Positions 44,650 to 58,284 of a DNA stretch of 64,000 nucleotides are shown piece after piece; positions within the stretch are counted from its first letter, which is position 1; each line of letters begins with the position of its first letter. The stretch is from Perognathus longimembris pacificus (taxonomy: Eukaryota; Chordata; Mammalia; Rodentia; Heteromyidae). The stretch is from positions 20,238,073 through 20,302,072 of the forward strand of contig NC_063181.1 of assembly GCF_023159225.1 (NCBI RefSeq), written 5' to 3'. Position numbers and translations under genes: made by a program. The notes under the pieces were generated by a model, which saw only the letters and a program-made list of their open reading frames with translations, searched no databases and had not been told where the DNA came from.

Positions 44650-47504
44650 GACTGGAATAAGGACTATCAGAAGTATAGCACTTGATCTTTCCAAGTTGAA
44701 GAACTATACAATCTATTGTCCTTTTTCTTTTATTTGGACATTAACAATATTGTTACAGGTTGCACTGAGTTTTTCATATAAATCAGTAAATCATTGGAGT
44801 TGGCTAACATAGTTTCAATATTCATTCAAGAGAGAACAGGTCTTATCAAGTTAAATCAGCTTTTTCTGAACTGTAGTTATATGAAAGAAAATTAAGTTGT
44901 ATTATTCAAAATTACTGATAAATAACATATTTTAAAAGCTCTGCTTTGCTGTTCTATAAAATCGAAAATTGTAATTAATTTTCAGATTTGCATGTCATTT
45001 AAAATTGCTTCAACGAGTTTCGATGAAATGAATTAAAATTCTTGACATACTTTAAAGTGATTTTCCATGTATAAGTTGTATTTTTTGAATAAATTCTATG
45101 TTCAACACATAATGATCTGTAGTCCTGACATGCCACACTTAGTAACTAGAGAAAAGATGCTTATTCAAATGTATTAACACATCTTACTAAATAAATATTA
45201 TTTCCATATTTGCTTTATTTAAAAATGTTTCAATCCAATATTAAATATGAATTCATGAGAGAATTTTGAATTCTACGTTAAAGAGTTACACTTAATATTT
45301 TCAGAGAATGACTAGAAAATATTGTATAAAATGAAAATTAAATAAACAATAGAAAAAACATGCAAATGCACTGTTATACTATCCATTTGGTCTTATGCAA
45401 CATATAAAATATGTAGTAATTAAGTCAGTGATTGTTACATTTTAGATAGGATGTTACATCATATTCACAATACTAACACTGTGGAGGCTGAGGAAGGATG
45501 GATGCAAACTTGAGGTTAGCCTAGACTACATGATTCCAGTACAAACTGAACAACAATTTATCTAGATTGTGACACACACACACACAGAGGCACACATACA
45601 CACTATGCAATACGTGCATATAGAAATGTATTACATGTAACAAAGTTAATATATACATTTAATATATATGCTATATATAGCATATAGAAACGTTTGAAGA
45701 ATGTAATTTATAAAAAAAATCATTCTGCATTTTATCTTTTTAGCAATTGCCATTCCAACCCAGTTATTTTAGATATTCATTGTTTAATATATACTATATA
45801 AAATTAAATATTTATTTGTAGGTTTCTCATTTTTTTAAATATGCATCCTCTAGCACTAAAGCTACTTCAAAGAGATTTCAAACAGATTTCTAATCAAATT
45901 TACTCAGGTAACCTTTAATAGTTTAAACAGGTTAATTTTTAATGCCATTTATATTTGAAAGATGTTCAAAACATTATACTATTAAATATTTAATAACATC
46001 AGTACAAAAAAATTTAAGTAATTCAAGCTCATACCCTAGGGGCATGGGATCAGTACCTCTGACTCTGAAAATACTAAACAAGTCCACTGAGATTTAGACA
46101 ATTTTTTCATAATTTAATAATGTGATTTAAGTTGTTGCTAGCTTTGCAAAAATATAGTGAAAGAGCACAGATGTGACTGTTAATTAAAAAGTCTCTTGTG
46201 AGAGAAAATGTGTTCCTGGGTGATGTTTTGGGCAAGTTTATGTCATTTGGGGGGAAAAAATCTGAGTACACAAAATCCTGAACTTATAAACATTAGAAGC
46301 CTAAGAGACCACTATTTTTTCTTATCCCTTTGTACCCTGCCAGGTGAAGAGAATTGAAGGTAACGTTCACCTAACCCGGAATGCTTTCATTTTCTTAAAG
46401 GGTACCACACTGCTGCTAGTGTCAAGATTTATGCTTAGTATTTGACAGGATAGCTTTGTCATTTCTTAAATAAACTTTGAAACATATAGATGACAGATGC
46501 ATTTGTTGTCTTCATATATATTTCTAAAGCAACAATAAACAAAATGCCTGAAATTTTCCAAAATGATAAATCAACAGTACAGGAATTTAAATGTATGTCC
46601 TCAGCTAAATATGTAAGAATAATCCACTCAAACATAGATTGGAACTGAGATATTTGTTCAAGATGTAACGTAATTTATAATTAAATAATAAGATGATTCT
46701 TAGATATTTTACTTAAACCTGAGTGAACATCATTTAAAGAGCTCCCATCACAGAAAATATACCAATGTGCATGAGGAGTAATGTTCTCTCTTAGGGAATC
46801 ACAAGTGTTATAATTGTCTGATTAAGCTGTAGTATTCCCACATTTAAACATTTCCAAGAAGTAGTTTATGTAGGGCATAGATATTTAGAATAAAGTAAAA
46901 GTAAACAACATACACATACACTTGTATACATACATGCTAATGCCTACAGAAACATAAACAAATTCAAGTATGGGTAATATATATGCATTTGAGTATTTAT
47001 TAAAGCTAATATACCAGAGTAAGAATACTTTAAAGAAAGTATAAATATGTAAACTTCTATCAGTGAGGTTTTCTAGGCTTCAAAACTTCATTCCTGTCAC
47101 TGCAGATATATTTGAGTATTTTGTCATTGAACTGTTATTTTGTATGCTTTCTACTTTTCTCATTTCTATCCTAAACAATTTTTCATAAACAATTTCACAA
47201 TCATTAAAGCACATACATTTACATAAAATCAAAAATTTTTTTCAAACACTTTTACAATTAATTTTGTCAAAAATTTTCTACAGGATCACTTTCAAATATA
47301 AAATTAAAGAAACAGCTAATGACTTTTTAATGTAGAAAATATCTGTAATGCATATGACTAAAACATTTTGCAACCATTCCCTCACATAGTATAAAAATAT
47401 GTTAAAAATCATTGAGAATATTTTAGAAGAATATCTCTTACAGGAACAAAGGGTGAAATAATGCAATAGTGATGCTAATAAGACCCTATGTTAGAATTTA
47501 ACTT
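44650..47504. other. AT-rich sequence, no gene supported
   Basis: About 2.9 kb. It holds a B1-like fragment (listed), a short CA run (45574-45602) and an 18-bp palindrome TATGCTATATATAGCATA (45667-45684). No gene seen. Confidence 0.5.
45465..45575 (+). mobile_element. B1-like SINE fragment
   Basis: TGTGGAGGCTGAGGAAGGAT, then TGAGGTTAGCCTAGACTACA fits the middle of a 7SL-derived B1. Diverged and partial. Confidence 0.5.
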
Positions 47505-47640
47505 TACAATTTGTGGGAGAGGAAGAGTCAGTGGGGAGGGAGAAAAAGAGAGAGGGGATAACAATTTTTGACAAAACGTACTCTTTATCTTACTTATGTA
47601 ACTGTAACCACTCGGTACATCAATTACAATCAATCTCTTT
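47505..47640 (+). mobile_element. Short L1 3' end, plus strand
   Basis: A purine tract, then GACAAAACGTACTCTTTATC, then TATGTAACTGTAACCACTCG, GTACATCA. It is a strongly 5'-truncated and diverged L1 tail. Confidence 0.65.
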
Positions 47641-48769
47641 AAGCAAGCAGTAGCTTTACATATTATTTGCAATTCTTTTCTGCATGCACAATTTTTCTTT
47701 TTCCTCTACTTAGTCAATTGGTTATTTTTTTATGTCACAATTGATTTGAATATGTCCTATTTTGCCTCATGACCCTTTAATACATTATGAAACACAATAT
47801 CCTGCTTATCATGACTTTCTTCCAAAGAAGATAGTATAGAAATGGGTAATGCATAGTAACTTCACAATGGAGAAAGCTGGCAAACACAACTCTATCAGAT
47901 GATCAAAGTCCATATCAACATTGATAAGTAAGGTTTATGCTCTGTATTCTACATACGATGTGATAGCAAAAATATGAATAATAGTTTACAGAGTGCTCAA
48001 TCACAATTATGCATCTATGATCTCTTTCTTCTTCACATACACTAAGGTCATTGAGCCAAAAAGAAAAGAAGAGGAAATAACTAAAAATAAAAGAAGAACA
48101 ATAAAGAAGAAAGAGGATTTGAAGGGTAAAGAATTCTAGACTTGAGCTTTATGTAATGCAAGTAATAGATATTGAGTTCATGACTTATTGATTCCTGAGT
48201 AGCAAGACCTTCTTTATTTCATTCTTCACAAGTGGTTTTGCAATTAAATGGGAACAAGGATGAGTTTAGGTTAAGGTAGTCACCCTATAGAATTAGAGCA
48301 CTCATAACCTTGAGCTTGCAACCTTTTTTTTTCTTTTTTCTTGACTTTGACATAGATAAAGATCAAGTTCAGTTTGCATTGTGCCACTGAACTCCTGCAT
48401 GGTTCTCAGTGCCTTCTCTCTATGTTCCTCAAGAAATCTCAATAAGTAATAATTAATTTGGAAAATTTCCAAGTTAAAAGTACTATTTCTCTTATTTCTA
48501 GGGCTATTGTCTCCTATTAATCCAGAAAGTTGCATAATTCACTTTTTAGCTTCAAACTGAGGTTTTAGATTTGAACTGCAAATGATCCCTTATTGCACTT
48601 TTGATTTGAAACATAGCATGAATTTATTCAACATGGAAAACAAACTTTGATGCTACCTTATGTCTCCCAAATGCACTTTCATTTCAGTCTAATTTAGTAT
48701 TTTTCTGGTAGACATAATGAGGTATAAATAAGTATTAAATCAAATATTACCTTTTATCTTCCTGTCTTT
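47641..48769. other. AT-rich sequence, no gene seen
   Basis: No gene or recognised repeat. Confidence 0.5.
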
Positions 48770-49440
48770 CTTTGAAGTAAATGTGGAGTAGCTAATGAGT
48801 AGTCTTCTATCCCCTTCTCTCCCAGTCCCTCCTATCTTCACCAACAGGTTGTGTAGTTCACTTCTATCAATGTCTAGTGAGTTCCACTGCCACACTCTTT
48901 CATTCATTTCCATCAGGTTGTGTGTCATTTCCCTCACTCTCTCAAAGATATACATATGAATACCCCATACATAAAGTAAAGAAGACAGAGTCATCAAAAC
49001 TTAAAAACTTAAAAACATGTCTTTTGTTTCCATACCTTGAAATTCTTTTCAACATGTATTTTATATAAATACGAAGAGTGGCTTAGGCATTGGGCTTTTG
49101 TGTGTCTCTCCTAAGATTATCTTCTTTTGGCCTCACTGTGTGTTATGAGTATTTAGATCATGTGTAATTTGTCATATATATCCCAGTGTATTTTAGATCC
49201 AATATGTCTCTTATCCTGGCTTGCCTCACTTACTCTCATTTGTTGTTGTTCCAACCATTTTTGTGCAAATGATATTTTATTTTTTCTCATGGCTGTATAA
49301 AATTCCATTGCATATAGGCATCACATTTTTTTGATTCACTCATCTATTGTGGTGCATTTGAGTTGTTTCTATATCTTGTCTATTGTAAAAGGTGCAGCAA
49401 TGAAGTGGGTTTGCATGTGTCCTTAACCTATGTACATTTC
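48770..49440 (-). mobile_element. Old L1, end of ORF2 and 3' UTR, minus strand
   Basis: The right part has antisense ORF2 words (AAATTCCATTGCATATAGGC, TGATTCACTCATCTATTG, GGTGCAGCAATGAAG). The left part is probably its 3' UTR but less certain. Confidence 0.6.
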
Positions 49441-50061
49441 AATAATGTAAAGTAGCAAAGAAACGTGCTTCTTACATTCTGAAGGAAGTAAATAGCTCTG
49501 AATATGTAAAGAATTATAATTATTAAATCTAAGGAATTTTAGGTGGTTACTTATGGCTTGCAATCTTTCACTTTTTTCTTTTCTTATTTTCATATTTATT
49601 TACTGCTATTGCATATTTTAATCGTGTTACAGAAGGAAATATCAGTGAATTCAGACCATAACCTTTGGGTTATTCAGAGATTTTTTGAAAAATTATTATT
49701 GTGGGATTTAATTATTCTAGTTTCTACCCATACAGTTGTAGCAATCTTCCAGGGAAGTAGGCTATACAGTTATGAAAATGAAAGTGAATGGACTGGAGTT
49801 TTCTCTTCACTATGATTAGATTCACTAGAATTTCCTAGCAATGAATCCCCACATAAAGCTTCCACTATTTGTAGCTTGTTGGCTGAACACTTGTTTAGCC
49901 TGGAAGAACAGGAACTAATTGTTAAAGATGGTGAGTTTATTCTTTACTGTGAACAGTTGAGTCTTAGTGTTATTTTTAATAACAACAATTAGATATATGA
50001 AACTATTAAATTGTATATAGTGCAAAGCTGTCAATACACACTTGGTAGTTATGAATATTGA
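49441..50061. other. AT-rich sequence, no gene seen
   Basis: A 90-codon plus-strand frame (49543-49815) has no recognisable feature. Confidence 0.5.
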
Positions 50062-50075
50062 GATAATGTTAATAC

Positions 50076-50302
50076 TGGGGCTGGGAATATGGCCTAGTGG
50101 CAAGAGTGCTTGATTTGTATACATGAAGCCCTGGGTTCTATTCCCCAACACCACATATACAGAAAATGGCCAGAAGTGGCACTGTGGCTCAAGTGGCAGA
50201 ATGCTAGCCTTGAGCAAAAAGAAGACAGGGACAGTGCCTAGGCCCTGAGTTCAAGGCTCAGGACTGGCAAAAACAAAACAAAACAACAACAAAAAAAACT
50301 TG
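50076..50302 (+). mobile_element. IDL-Geo SINE, plus strand
   Basis: A full dimer with an A/CAA-rich tail. 14-bp target duplication GATAATGTTAATAC at 50062-50075 and 50303-50316. Confidence 0.93.
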
Positions 50303-50316
50303 GATAATGTTAATAC

Positions 50317-50785
50317 CAAGAGAAAGAATGAGATTTTTCTTGATATTCTTTTAAAAATAAAAATGTAATATCTCAAAGGAACATCTAACATGGAAAGGTT
50401 ATGTAATTAATTGCTGGTGAAGAAATGGTTTAAAAACAGACTTCCTTATAGGCTTCTAGATCAATAGGTCAATAGTCTGCATTTACATATATTTAATATA
50501 CTTCACATGTTATATATAATGTATGTATAGCAATATGCATAATCTAAGTGTGTGTTATTAGATAGATAGATGGATAGATAGATGGATGGATGGATAGACA
50601 GATAGAATACATGGATAAATAGATAGAGGCTTCTTTGTCTATTGCTCTATAAACTGGGAACTGCTCTCAACTTGAGAAGCTATTCATATTCTCTCCCAAT
50701 ATGAAGCTACCCAGAGATCACTAAATTTTTATCCTACCTCAAACCTTTCCCTGTATGAAAACCAAGAAAAATAATTCTACCTTTG
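50317..50785. other. AT-rich sequence with a GATA/GATG repeat
   Basis: 50550-50627 is an imperfect (GATA)n/(GATG)n microsatellite. Otherwise no gene. Confidence 0.6.
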
Positions 50786-50799
50786 AAAGGTTAATGTGT

Positions 50800-50989
50800 G
50801 TGGCTGGGGATATGGCCTAGTGGGAAGAGTGCTTGCCTAATATACATGAAGCCCTGGGTTCAATTCCCCAGCACCACATGTACGGGAAACAGCCAGAAGT
50901 GGTGCTATGGCTCAAGTGGCAGAGTGCTAACCTTGAGCAAAAAGAAGCCAGGGACAGTGCGCAGTCCCTGGGTCCAAGGCCCAGGACTG

Positions 50990-51026
<37 letters not shown>
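50800..51026 (+). mobile_element. IDL-Geo SINE with a very long A tail
   Basis: A full dimer followed by a pure A run of about 37 bases. 14-bp target duplication AAAGGTTAATGTGT at 50786-50799 and 51027-51040. The long uninterrupted tail suggests recent insertion, although the body has lost several CpGs. Confidence 0.93.
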
Positions 51027-51031
<5 letters not shown>

Positions 51032-51040
51032 TTAATGTGT

Positions 51041-54000
51041 TTAATTTGTATCCACCTAAGCCCTGTGGTAATTTCCCTGTCTCAGAAGCAACATCTATTC
51101 GCACTCACAGTTTTGGAAGAGCAGAGTTATGGGAGCTTATTATGCAGTGGATCCTAAGGTAAAGAGCCAATAAAAAGAGAAGCCATAATAGAAATAGGAG
51201 AGGAAAGTTGAGCTTAGCACAAATATATAATTTTGCAAAATAACTTGTGATCAAATTGGGGACTTAGAACATCCATTTAATGTGAAGAATTTACATGGGA
51301 ATGAATTTTCAGAAAAGCGTAATTGATTATAAAATGTTACTAGAGTGAAGTTTGATTAGCTCTTAAGAACAGATTATTCAGTCAAGAAGTTTGAGAGAGG
51401 TGAGAATGCTGAGGGTATTATGAGACATCCATGTGTTTTTGTTTTAAGGAGATCCAAGAAGAGAAAGAACTGAAGATAATAATGCTTTAATTAAAAGAAA
51501 AGGAAATTAAAGTTGCATATCTGAAAGCTTACAAACTAACAAACTATCTTGAGCAAACAGTTCATATTAGAATAATGAGGATTTTCTTTTTCTTAGGCAA
51601 AGTAATTTCTTGCTTATTTAACTATATGAGCAGAAGTGGCTTTGGCATTTTCTCTGTGTGTTAACATTTCTCCTGGCATGCATCTTGCAGTTCCTCAAAC
51701 TCCGTTGTGTTTGAATTACACTCTAAGTATAATTCCCCAAACAAATTGGTCTGAATAGGTGACCAAATATTTGTAATTACAACCATCCAAAAAGCTAGAA
51801 ATGTGATTGGCATGCTTGATTAATTAAGAAACCTTATTGAGTTTAGAACTCAAATTCTCCAAGTTACAAAAATTAATAATTGATTCCTTTGAAATATGTG
51901 ACACACATATTCTGTTATCTTAGTAGCCAAAAGCAGATACCTAATTTTCAATAGTTAGTTTAGTGAATGAATGATGCTTCATTTACTCATGATGGAATGG
52001 CACTAGCCTCAGAAAATTAGCTGAGAAAATTTAAACATACTTTTTAGTACAAAATTCAAATTTAGTATTGGAATTAATTATTGGCATATAATGTATTTTA
52101 AGACTTGAGGAATAACATATTATTAAAGAGAGTTCATGACTTCCCTGAGAATTATTTTATTATGAATACACAACATCCATAAACTTTGTAAATTATAATT
52201 TTAGACAAAATATTAAATTATAGTATCATCTACTATAATAAGACAAGCTTAAGGGAGTATGTTCTATTGAATGGTGTTTACATCGGTATAGTATAAAGGA
52301 ATCAAATGTATGTTTCATAATGCAAATGAAAGTAAAGTTTAATTCCATGATGTCTAGAATATTATTAGAAAGCATGTCAAATTTGTGTACACACTGACAT
52401 TATTAAATAATCACTTCAGGATACTTCACTTCTGTTTCTAATGGAAGAGAAATAAGACCATAAAGGGAGTAACGAAAAGGAAAACATAAAACAGGAAATT
52501 CAGTGGCGCTATTCCTTAAACATTTCTGTTTCTCAATAGCATCTTGGATAAAATTTTGATACAAGATGTTGGATCACATCTTATTTGAACTGAAGCATAG
52601 AATATAAGTTACGACAATGGCTCAGGAACCTCTTTTTCCTTGGGTATCCTACAAATGGAAGAATGCCTCCATGACCATACCATCATGACTACTATTCATG
52701 TCCATATTATTGAATTTTTTATCATGCTCTTTGCTTCATATACTGATTGTGGGTCTCTGGGGGGTAACATTTCCAGGTACCTGTGATCAAGCTGCCCAAT
52801 ATACCATATATGAATGTAATCATAAGAGCTGTCCAGTCATTAAAAGTTTAGAATAACCTAGATAAGAATATTTTGAGTCTTCAAGAGTATTTGACTAGTA
52901 AATTAAGGTCTTCCATTCCTAAATTAAGCATCCATCACATATTTTCCCTCTGTTGTCTCCTGATATTTTAATATAAGAGCAAACTTTTTCTACAATAAAA
53001 CTATAACTCAACCGTGAAAGAAATGATAGAAGAATTAAAATGATAGTTTAGCATTGTCAAAAAGTTGAGATTGATGGTAGTGGGTAACATTATTACTGAC
53101 TTAGCAAAAAGAGAAAGGTAAGCCTCAAGAACAGGGGACCAACAATAAACAATATAATTTATCCCCCCAGGAAACCTAAAGGCTCAACACTGAAGGCTAG
53201 GACAAGGAGGGTGAGACTGACAACACTTCCTTAGCTTCTTAAGTCAAAATATATCTTGCCTGTTCCTACCACACAAAGATAGAATAGTAAATCCAAGAAA
53301 ACTGTATGGGCCAGACTCTCCACTAATATAAATGAACACATTTGAGGACAGTAAAAATCTGCACACTGATGTGTAACTAATGCAAGTCTGGTATATGTTA
53401 ATTCGAGTCTTGCTGACACTGCTTTGTACTTTTACTCATCACATTTTCCAGGAGTCTGTCCTGCAGACTGAAAGAACAATGGTAAAATCTTGAGATCAGT
53501 ATTTCAGGATCTCCCTACCAGAAATATAGGCTCTCTCATTACGTATACCAAGAAAATTGTCCGTTAGTGCTATCAATCTGATTATTTCAATTGTATTTCC
53601 TAACATTTAGTTATCAGTTCAAATTAACAGCAAAAGAACAATGTACAAGAAATGGCCAACTATAATAAATAAGTGAAAGTAAGTCAACCCAATTGGTCTA
53701 CATAAATAACAAAAATAAATGCATTGTTACAAAAAATTTACTATGGAATAATTATACAACAACTGTAGGTAGAAAATATTTAAGCCATACGATGCATTCT
53801 GTCCCTTAAGATGAAAATTTGAGATGTGTACCTCCTTGGTATTTTTGCTAACAGGAAAGAATTCTCCAGTTTCTCTTATCTTTCTGCTGGGGGGCATCAG
53901 TGACAGTAGCTTCACAAACTATAATCAAACAAACAAACAAAACAGGAGCCCTATGTTACAAATAATAGAGCAGTAGTTAGGTTGATCTGGATTCCTAGGA

Positions 54001-54354
54001 CTGTAGATTTTGTAAATTTTCTAATTTGTTCACACAGCTAGTTTCCCAAGAGGAACTATTACTTTTCTATTTAAGTTATTGTCATTCCGTTTTTATAAAC
54101 CAACCAAATGTTCTCCTAGTATGAAACTAGTGACTTTTTGAAAAGTGCATTGATAATTGTGAAAAGAATTATATAGAAAATGATAGAGAATTTGCATTAT
54201 ATAAATACTGCTACTAAACTGATAACATGAGTATAACATGAAGAGAATAAATGAAAACTTAGAATTTTTATACTCAACTCAAATATTGGTAATTGTTGAA
54301 AATAAAAAAACACTTTTAAAATAGTAAGATTCCAATTATTTATTTGTTTGTTTG
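51041..54354. other. AT-rich sequence, no gene supported
   Basis: About 3.3 kb without recognised repeat or gene. It is the longest repeat-free block of the second half. Confidence 0.5.
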
Positions 54355-54745
54355 TTTGTTTATTGGTGGTGGTTCTCGGGCAAAAACTCATTGTTTAGGT
54401 GCTGTTCCTGAGTTTATTTTTTTCTTCAAGGCTTAGTTCTCTATTACTTGAGTCACAGCAATACTTCTAACTTTGTTTTGCTAGATTAGTGGAGAAGTCT
54501 CCTATTTATTTTTGAACAATGTCATCCCTCCACCTGACTTAATTAACTGTAATCCCTCTGTATATCACCTTTACAATAACAATAAAATACATTAAATAAG
54601 AGAAATCTATTTAAATCTATACTTAATATTAAAAAAGGAATTTTACAGCCTTTTCTGACTGGCTGTCTTAGAACCATGATCTTTAGAGTTTAGCCTTTTA
54701 AGCAGTCAGGATCACAGACATGATCCACCAGCACTCGGAACTAAT
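54355..54745 (-). mobile_element. Composite 7SL-Geo SINE split by an L1 tail
   Basis: The left part (54355-54489) is Geo-like in antisense (TTACTTGAGTCACAGCAATA). The right part (about 54650-54745) is antisense B1-like (GAACCATGATCTTTAGAG, then TCAGGATCACAGACATGATC). The L1 tail between them explains the break. Confidence 0.55.
54490..54605 (+). mobile_element. Very short L1 3' tail, plus strand
   Basis: CTTAATTAACTGTAATCCCTC, then TGTATATCACCTTTACAATA and AATAAAATACATTAAATAAG match only the last bases of the L1 3' UTR. Confidence 0.65.
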
Positions 54746-55841
54746 GTCTATTTTTATACGTTGCTTCTCATGCAGCTAATACATATAAATATGATAAAGG
54801 TAAAACAAAAAACAGAACTATAAGAAAGAAGTAACCATTCTAAGTAGAAAGAAGACAGAAAGATTTGTCATGGCTATAATAAACATGTTCCATGAAAGCA
54901 GCTGTTTTTGTCCAGCACATAACATTCAATTTTGGAAAAGAATACAGTCTTATAAACAATGATTCTGAAAGAAAAGGAAATCAATAGCATACCTTCCAGA
55001 TGAAGTCAGTGAGCATATTGAGTAAATTGGGTTGAATAATTCTGGGTTAATCAATCAATTGGGAACACAAACACACACACACACACGCACACACACACAC
55101 ACACACAGAGCAACATAAATTTTATTTGTATGTTAAGAAAATGAATGATTATGAGCATAAAATTAACGATGAAAAACTTTGGAAATAAGCTGTAAATAAT
55201 GTTTATAATCATAAAAATACAATGGCTAAATAATGAGCTATCAACAGAAATAGAAGAACTTTGGAATAAATGTGTAGTGAAGGAAACCAGAAGTTGAAAG
55301 ACCCATGTTCATCATTTACATTAAGCAACTGATTGTCTTCTAAAATGGAAAAAAATCTAGAATTGCTATTATGTTATAATACCATTTAGAAATATTGTGA
55401 AATACACTAAGTGAAATTGTTGCAAGAGCTTCATAAGATTCTTTTTGGGAAATTCAAATCAGATCTTAGGAGAGACGAAGAAAATATTGCTGTTTTTGTT
55501 ATATATTTGCTAATATCACTGTGTTTGTAAACAAAATGATGTATCAATCACAAAATAAAATGAACCATCTGATTGTAGTTCTTCTTTCTAACCCTAGCAA
55601 CGCTCCCAAAGTAAAGAAAATCAGGTGACTTTTTTGTTGTTTTGCTTTTATAACTAGAAGAGTGAGCCAGCAAATTTTCCTGTTCTGTCAGTTATGAATT
55701 ATTTTCAACCCAAGTTTGTCTGGTAGAATGGCATGAAGCTCTGCCCACTTATTCTATCATTAATTTTACCCCAGATTCTCAATAGGAAATATGTATAAAT
55801 ATGAGGAAGGATCTTACATTGCCAGAACATGTTCACACTTT
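54746..55841. other. AT-rich sequence with a CA microsatellite
   Basis: 55066-55108 is a (CA)n repeat with one CG interruption. No gene seen. Confidence 0.55.
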
Positions 55842-55912
55842 GGGGCTAGTGGTGTGGCTCAATGATGGAATACATGAGTTAAACCCTAGTACCACCAAAA
55901 AAAAAGAAAAGA
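55842..55912 (+). mobile_element. Degenerate ID-like monomer
   Basis: GGGGCTAGTGGTGTGGCTCA, then TTAAACCCTAGTACCACC and an A-rich tail: an ID element with an internal deletion. Confidence 0.55.
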
Positions 55913-57032
55913 AAATCAATGAGTCACATTTTTGTATTGTGCTTCTTGAAAGTATTATAGTAGTCTCTTCATAGAAAAGACAAATATAATTATATTTTCT
56001 TATTGTGAAATAAATAGCTTAGAGTGACAAGATATAGTTCTATGAAGTTAAACAATGCATTTAAAAATGTTTTTAAAAGTCTACTGAAACATGCCACACT
56101 ATGAATGTTATTAAGGAATAAATTTATACATTTTCACTTTTCTATTAATGTTTGATATGCTCTTTCCTTCTAGCTATTTTTCTGTCTTAATTTTTTGAAG
56201 ATTTTTTTTTTAGTTTCTTATAGAAATGCCTCTTTATATGTATAAAGCTTTCAAGCAACACACAATGAACCTCATCAACTTAAGAATGAAAAAGGCATCA
56301 CATAATGAATTTATGTTCGTGTCTGTGTTAGCAAATGGATCTAAAGTGACATCTATGGTCATGTTAATAAGATTGTCTTATGTGAGGGAATCTGGTAATG
56401 GGATCATACCAAATCCAGTTATTTAGAGATAATGTTAACAGTAATTTAATTAATTAATGTTGGATATGCTCTTCCTAAATAAAAAAAAAATAACAATGTT
56501 AATTAGAAAGATACAGAAACAGTAGTAATAAAATCTTTTAAAATCATAGTCTAAAAGTTGTGAACTGGGCAGCCGATCACGCAAATAAGCTGTGAATTGG
56601 AATGTGGACTGAAAATTTTCAATCCATCAATTATTGAGTTTTTTTAAATCATGTAACTCTGTTAGGCCAATCATTCCCACACCTTGCAATTGTCTGTGCT
56701 AGTTGTTTTCCTCAAGTACATATTTTATTTTTAATTACTGTCTCCTACAAAAATCTTTCAATGTCATATCTTATACATGCTATTTTAGCCTGAATTTCAT
56801 TTTTTTCCTACTGAATATATATGTATATCTGTGCATCCATATCTATGTATAACTGTGCACTTAAAGAAGCAATTAAATTTATTTATCACTAAAAACTATG
56901 CTATTGGTAGTCAAAATGCATACCTCACAAAAATTATGTAATATTTTTGCAGGGTATATTTACTGTAAAACCCCTTATAAAACCCCTTATACTGTAAAAC
57001 CACTTATAAAATATCACTTTGTCTCCAGAGCT
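55913..57032. other. AT-rich sequence, no gene seen
   Basis: Holds a small local duplication (56960-57010, units with ACTGTAAAACC and CTTATAAAA). The frame at 56226-56426 has no recognisable feature. Confidence 0.5.
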
Positions 57033-57045
57033 AAAATCTGATAAA

Positions 57046-57232
57046 ATTGGGCTGGGAGTGCTTGCCTAGCATGCATGAAGCACTGGTTTCAAATCATCAG
57101 CACCATATAAACAGGAAAGCCAGAAGTGTCACTGTGGGTCAAGATAAAGAGTGGTAGCCTTGAGCAAAGAGAAGCTAGTGACAGTGCTCAGGCTCAGTCT
57201 CAAGCCCCAAAACGGGCAAAAATTAAAAAAAA
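57046..57232 (+). mobile_element. IDL-Geo SINE with a deletion in the left monomer
   Basis: GGCTGGGAGTGCTTGCC lacks the box A region found in the other copies. The Geo half is present. Target duplication AAAATCTGATAAA at 57033-57045 and 57233-57245. Confidence 0.88.
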
Positions 57233-57684
57233 AAAATCTGATAAAGTCACACTCAAATTTGCCATGACTTTGGAAAAAATAGTGCATCCACATCATTATT
57301 GGAAATGTTAGGGGAGTCTACTCATAAAAGCAAGTTTACAGTCTACTTTTCCAAGCCCCTCTATTTTGGCAAAGTCGAGAGTTGGCAAAACATATAGAAA
57401 ACCAAGTCACATTAAATAAAGTTTTCTTTGCTTAGTCTTGAGAAATGTATCACTGGTAATATGAAATTTTGTCTTTGTGAACAAAGATCAATTGTGAACA
57501 CACACAAATATCTATGAGCAATAAAGACCTATGGGAAGTATAATGTGAATTGTAGTTCAGCTTGCCTTAAATTAAGGGGTTTAAACCAACATATAAATTC
57601 CCATGCTAATATTGCATTAACACAGTGAAATAAATGATCTCATGGATATATAAAGGCTCAAATGTTAGAATGAAATTGTATGTA

Positions 57685-57845
57685 TCAGACCTGCTGGTGC
57701 TTTCCTGTAATGCCAGCATGTTGAAACCTGAGGTGACAGGATGTAAATTTGAGGCTTGGCCAGGATAAGTAAGGTGCAGGCCCTCCTGTGTGTGCTACAT
57801 AGTAAGCCAAATTTATGTATCTGCTTTTAAACAAACAAAACAAAG
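57685..57845 (+). mobile_element. B1-like SINE
   Basis: CTTTCCTGTAATGCCAGCAT, then CCTGAGGTGACAGGATG, then TTTGAGGCTTGGCCAGGAT. This is 7SL-derived, with a CAAA-rich tail. Confidence 0.7.
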
Positions 57846-58052
57846 AACAAAAACTACAAAATTATGTATTCTTCTCAGCCATTATATAATTTATTATAAT
57901 TGAATGGCATTTAATGCCTAAGGTGATCCTTTAAACCTACAAATGCACTTGGGAATTTTGGAACCACAGAGTAAATTATGCAAGAGGAAAAAACAAAACA
58001 AAACAAAAACAGTGTGGTCTGTTTTTTGTTTGTTTGGTTTGTCTGTTTGTTT

Positions 58053-58275
58053 GTCAGTCCTGTGGCTTGAACTCTGGGCCTGGGCACTGTCTCAGAACTC
58101 TTCAGTTCAAGTCTAGCACTCTACCACTTGAGCCACAGCACCACTTCTGATTTTCTATTTATTAGAGATAAGAACCTCAGGGACTTTCCTGCCTGGGCTG
58201 GCTTTGAGCCGCAGTCCTCAGATCTCAGCCTCCTGAGTAGTTAGGATTACTGGCATGAGCCACTGGCACCTGGTC
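58053..58275 (-). mobile_element. Composite 7SL-Geo SINE, minus strand
   Basis: Left Geo half in antisense (CTACCACTTGAGCCACAGCA). Right 7SL half in antisense (TCAGATCTCAGCCTCCTGAG, GTTAGGATTACTGGCATGAG). This is the best preserved composite copy in the window. Confidence 0.8.
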
Positions 58276-58284
58276 CTAACTTTT

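Noticed and set aside
45667..45684. 18-bp perfect palindrome in TA-rich DNA
   Set aside because: Short TA-rich palindromes are expected by chance in such AT-rich sequence.
46320..46385. Possible micro-exon (acceptor-like CCCTGCCAG followed by donor-like GAAG/GTAACG)
   Set aside because: Only 16 bases between the sites and no partner exon; chance is more likely.
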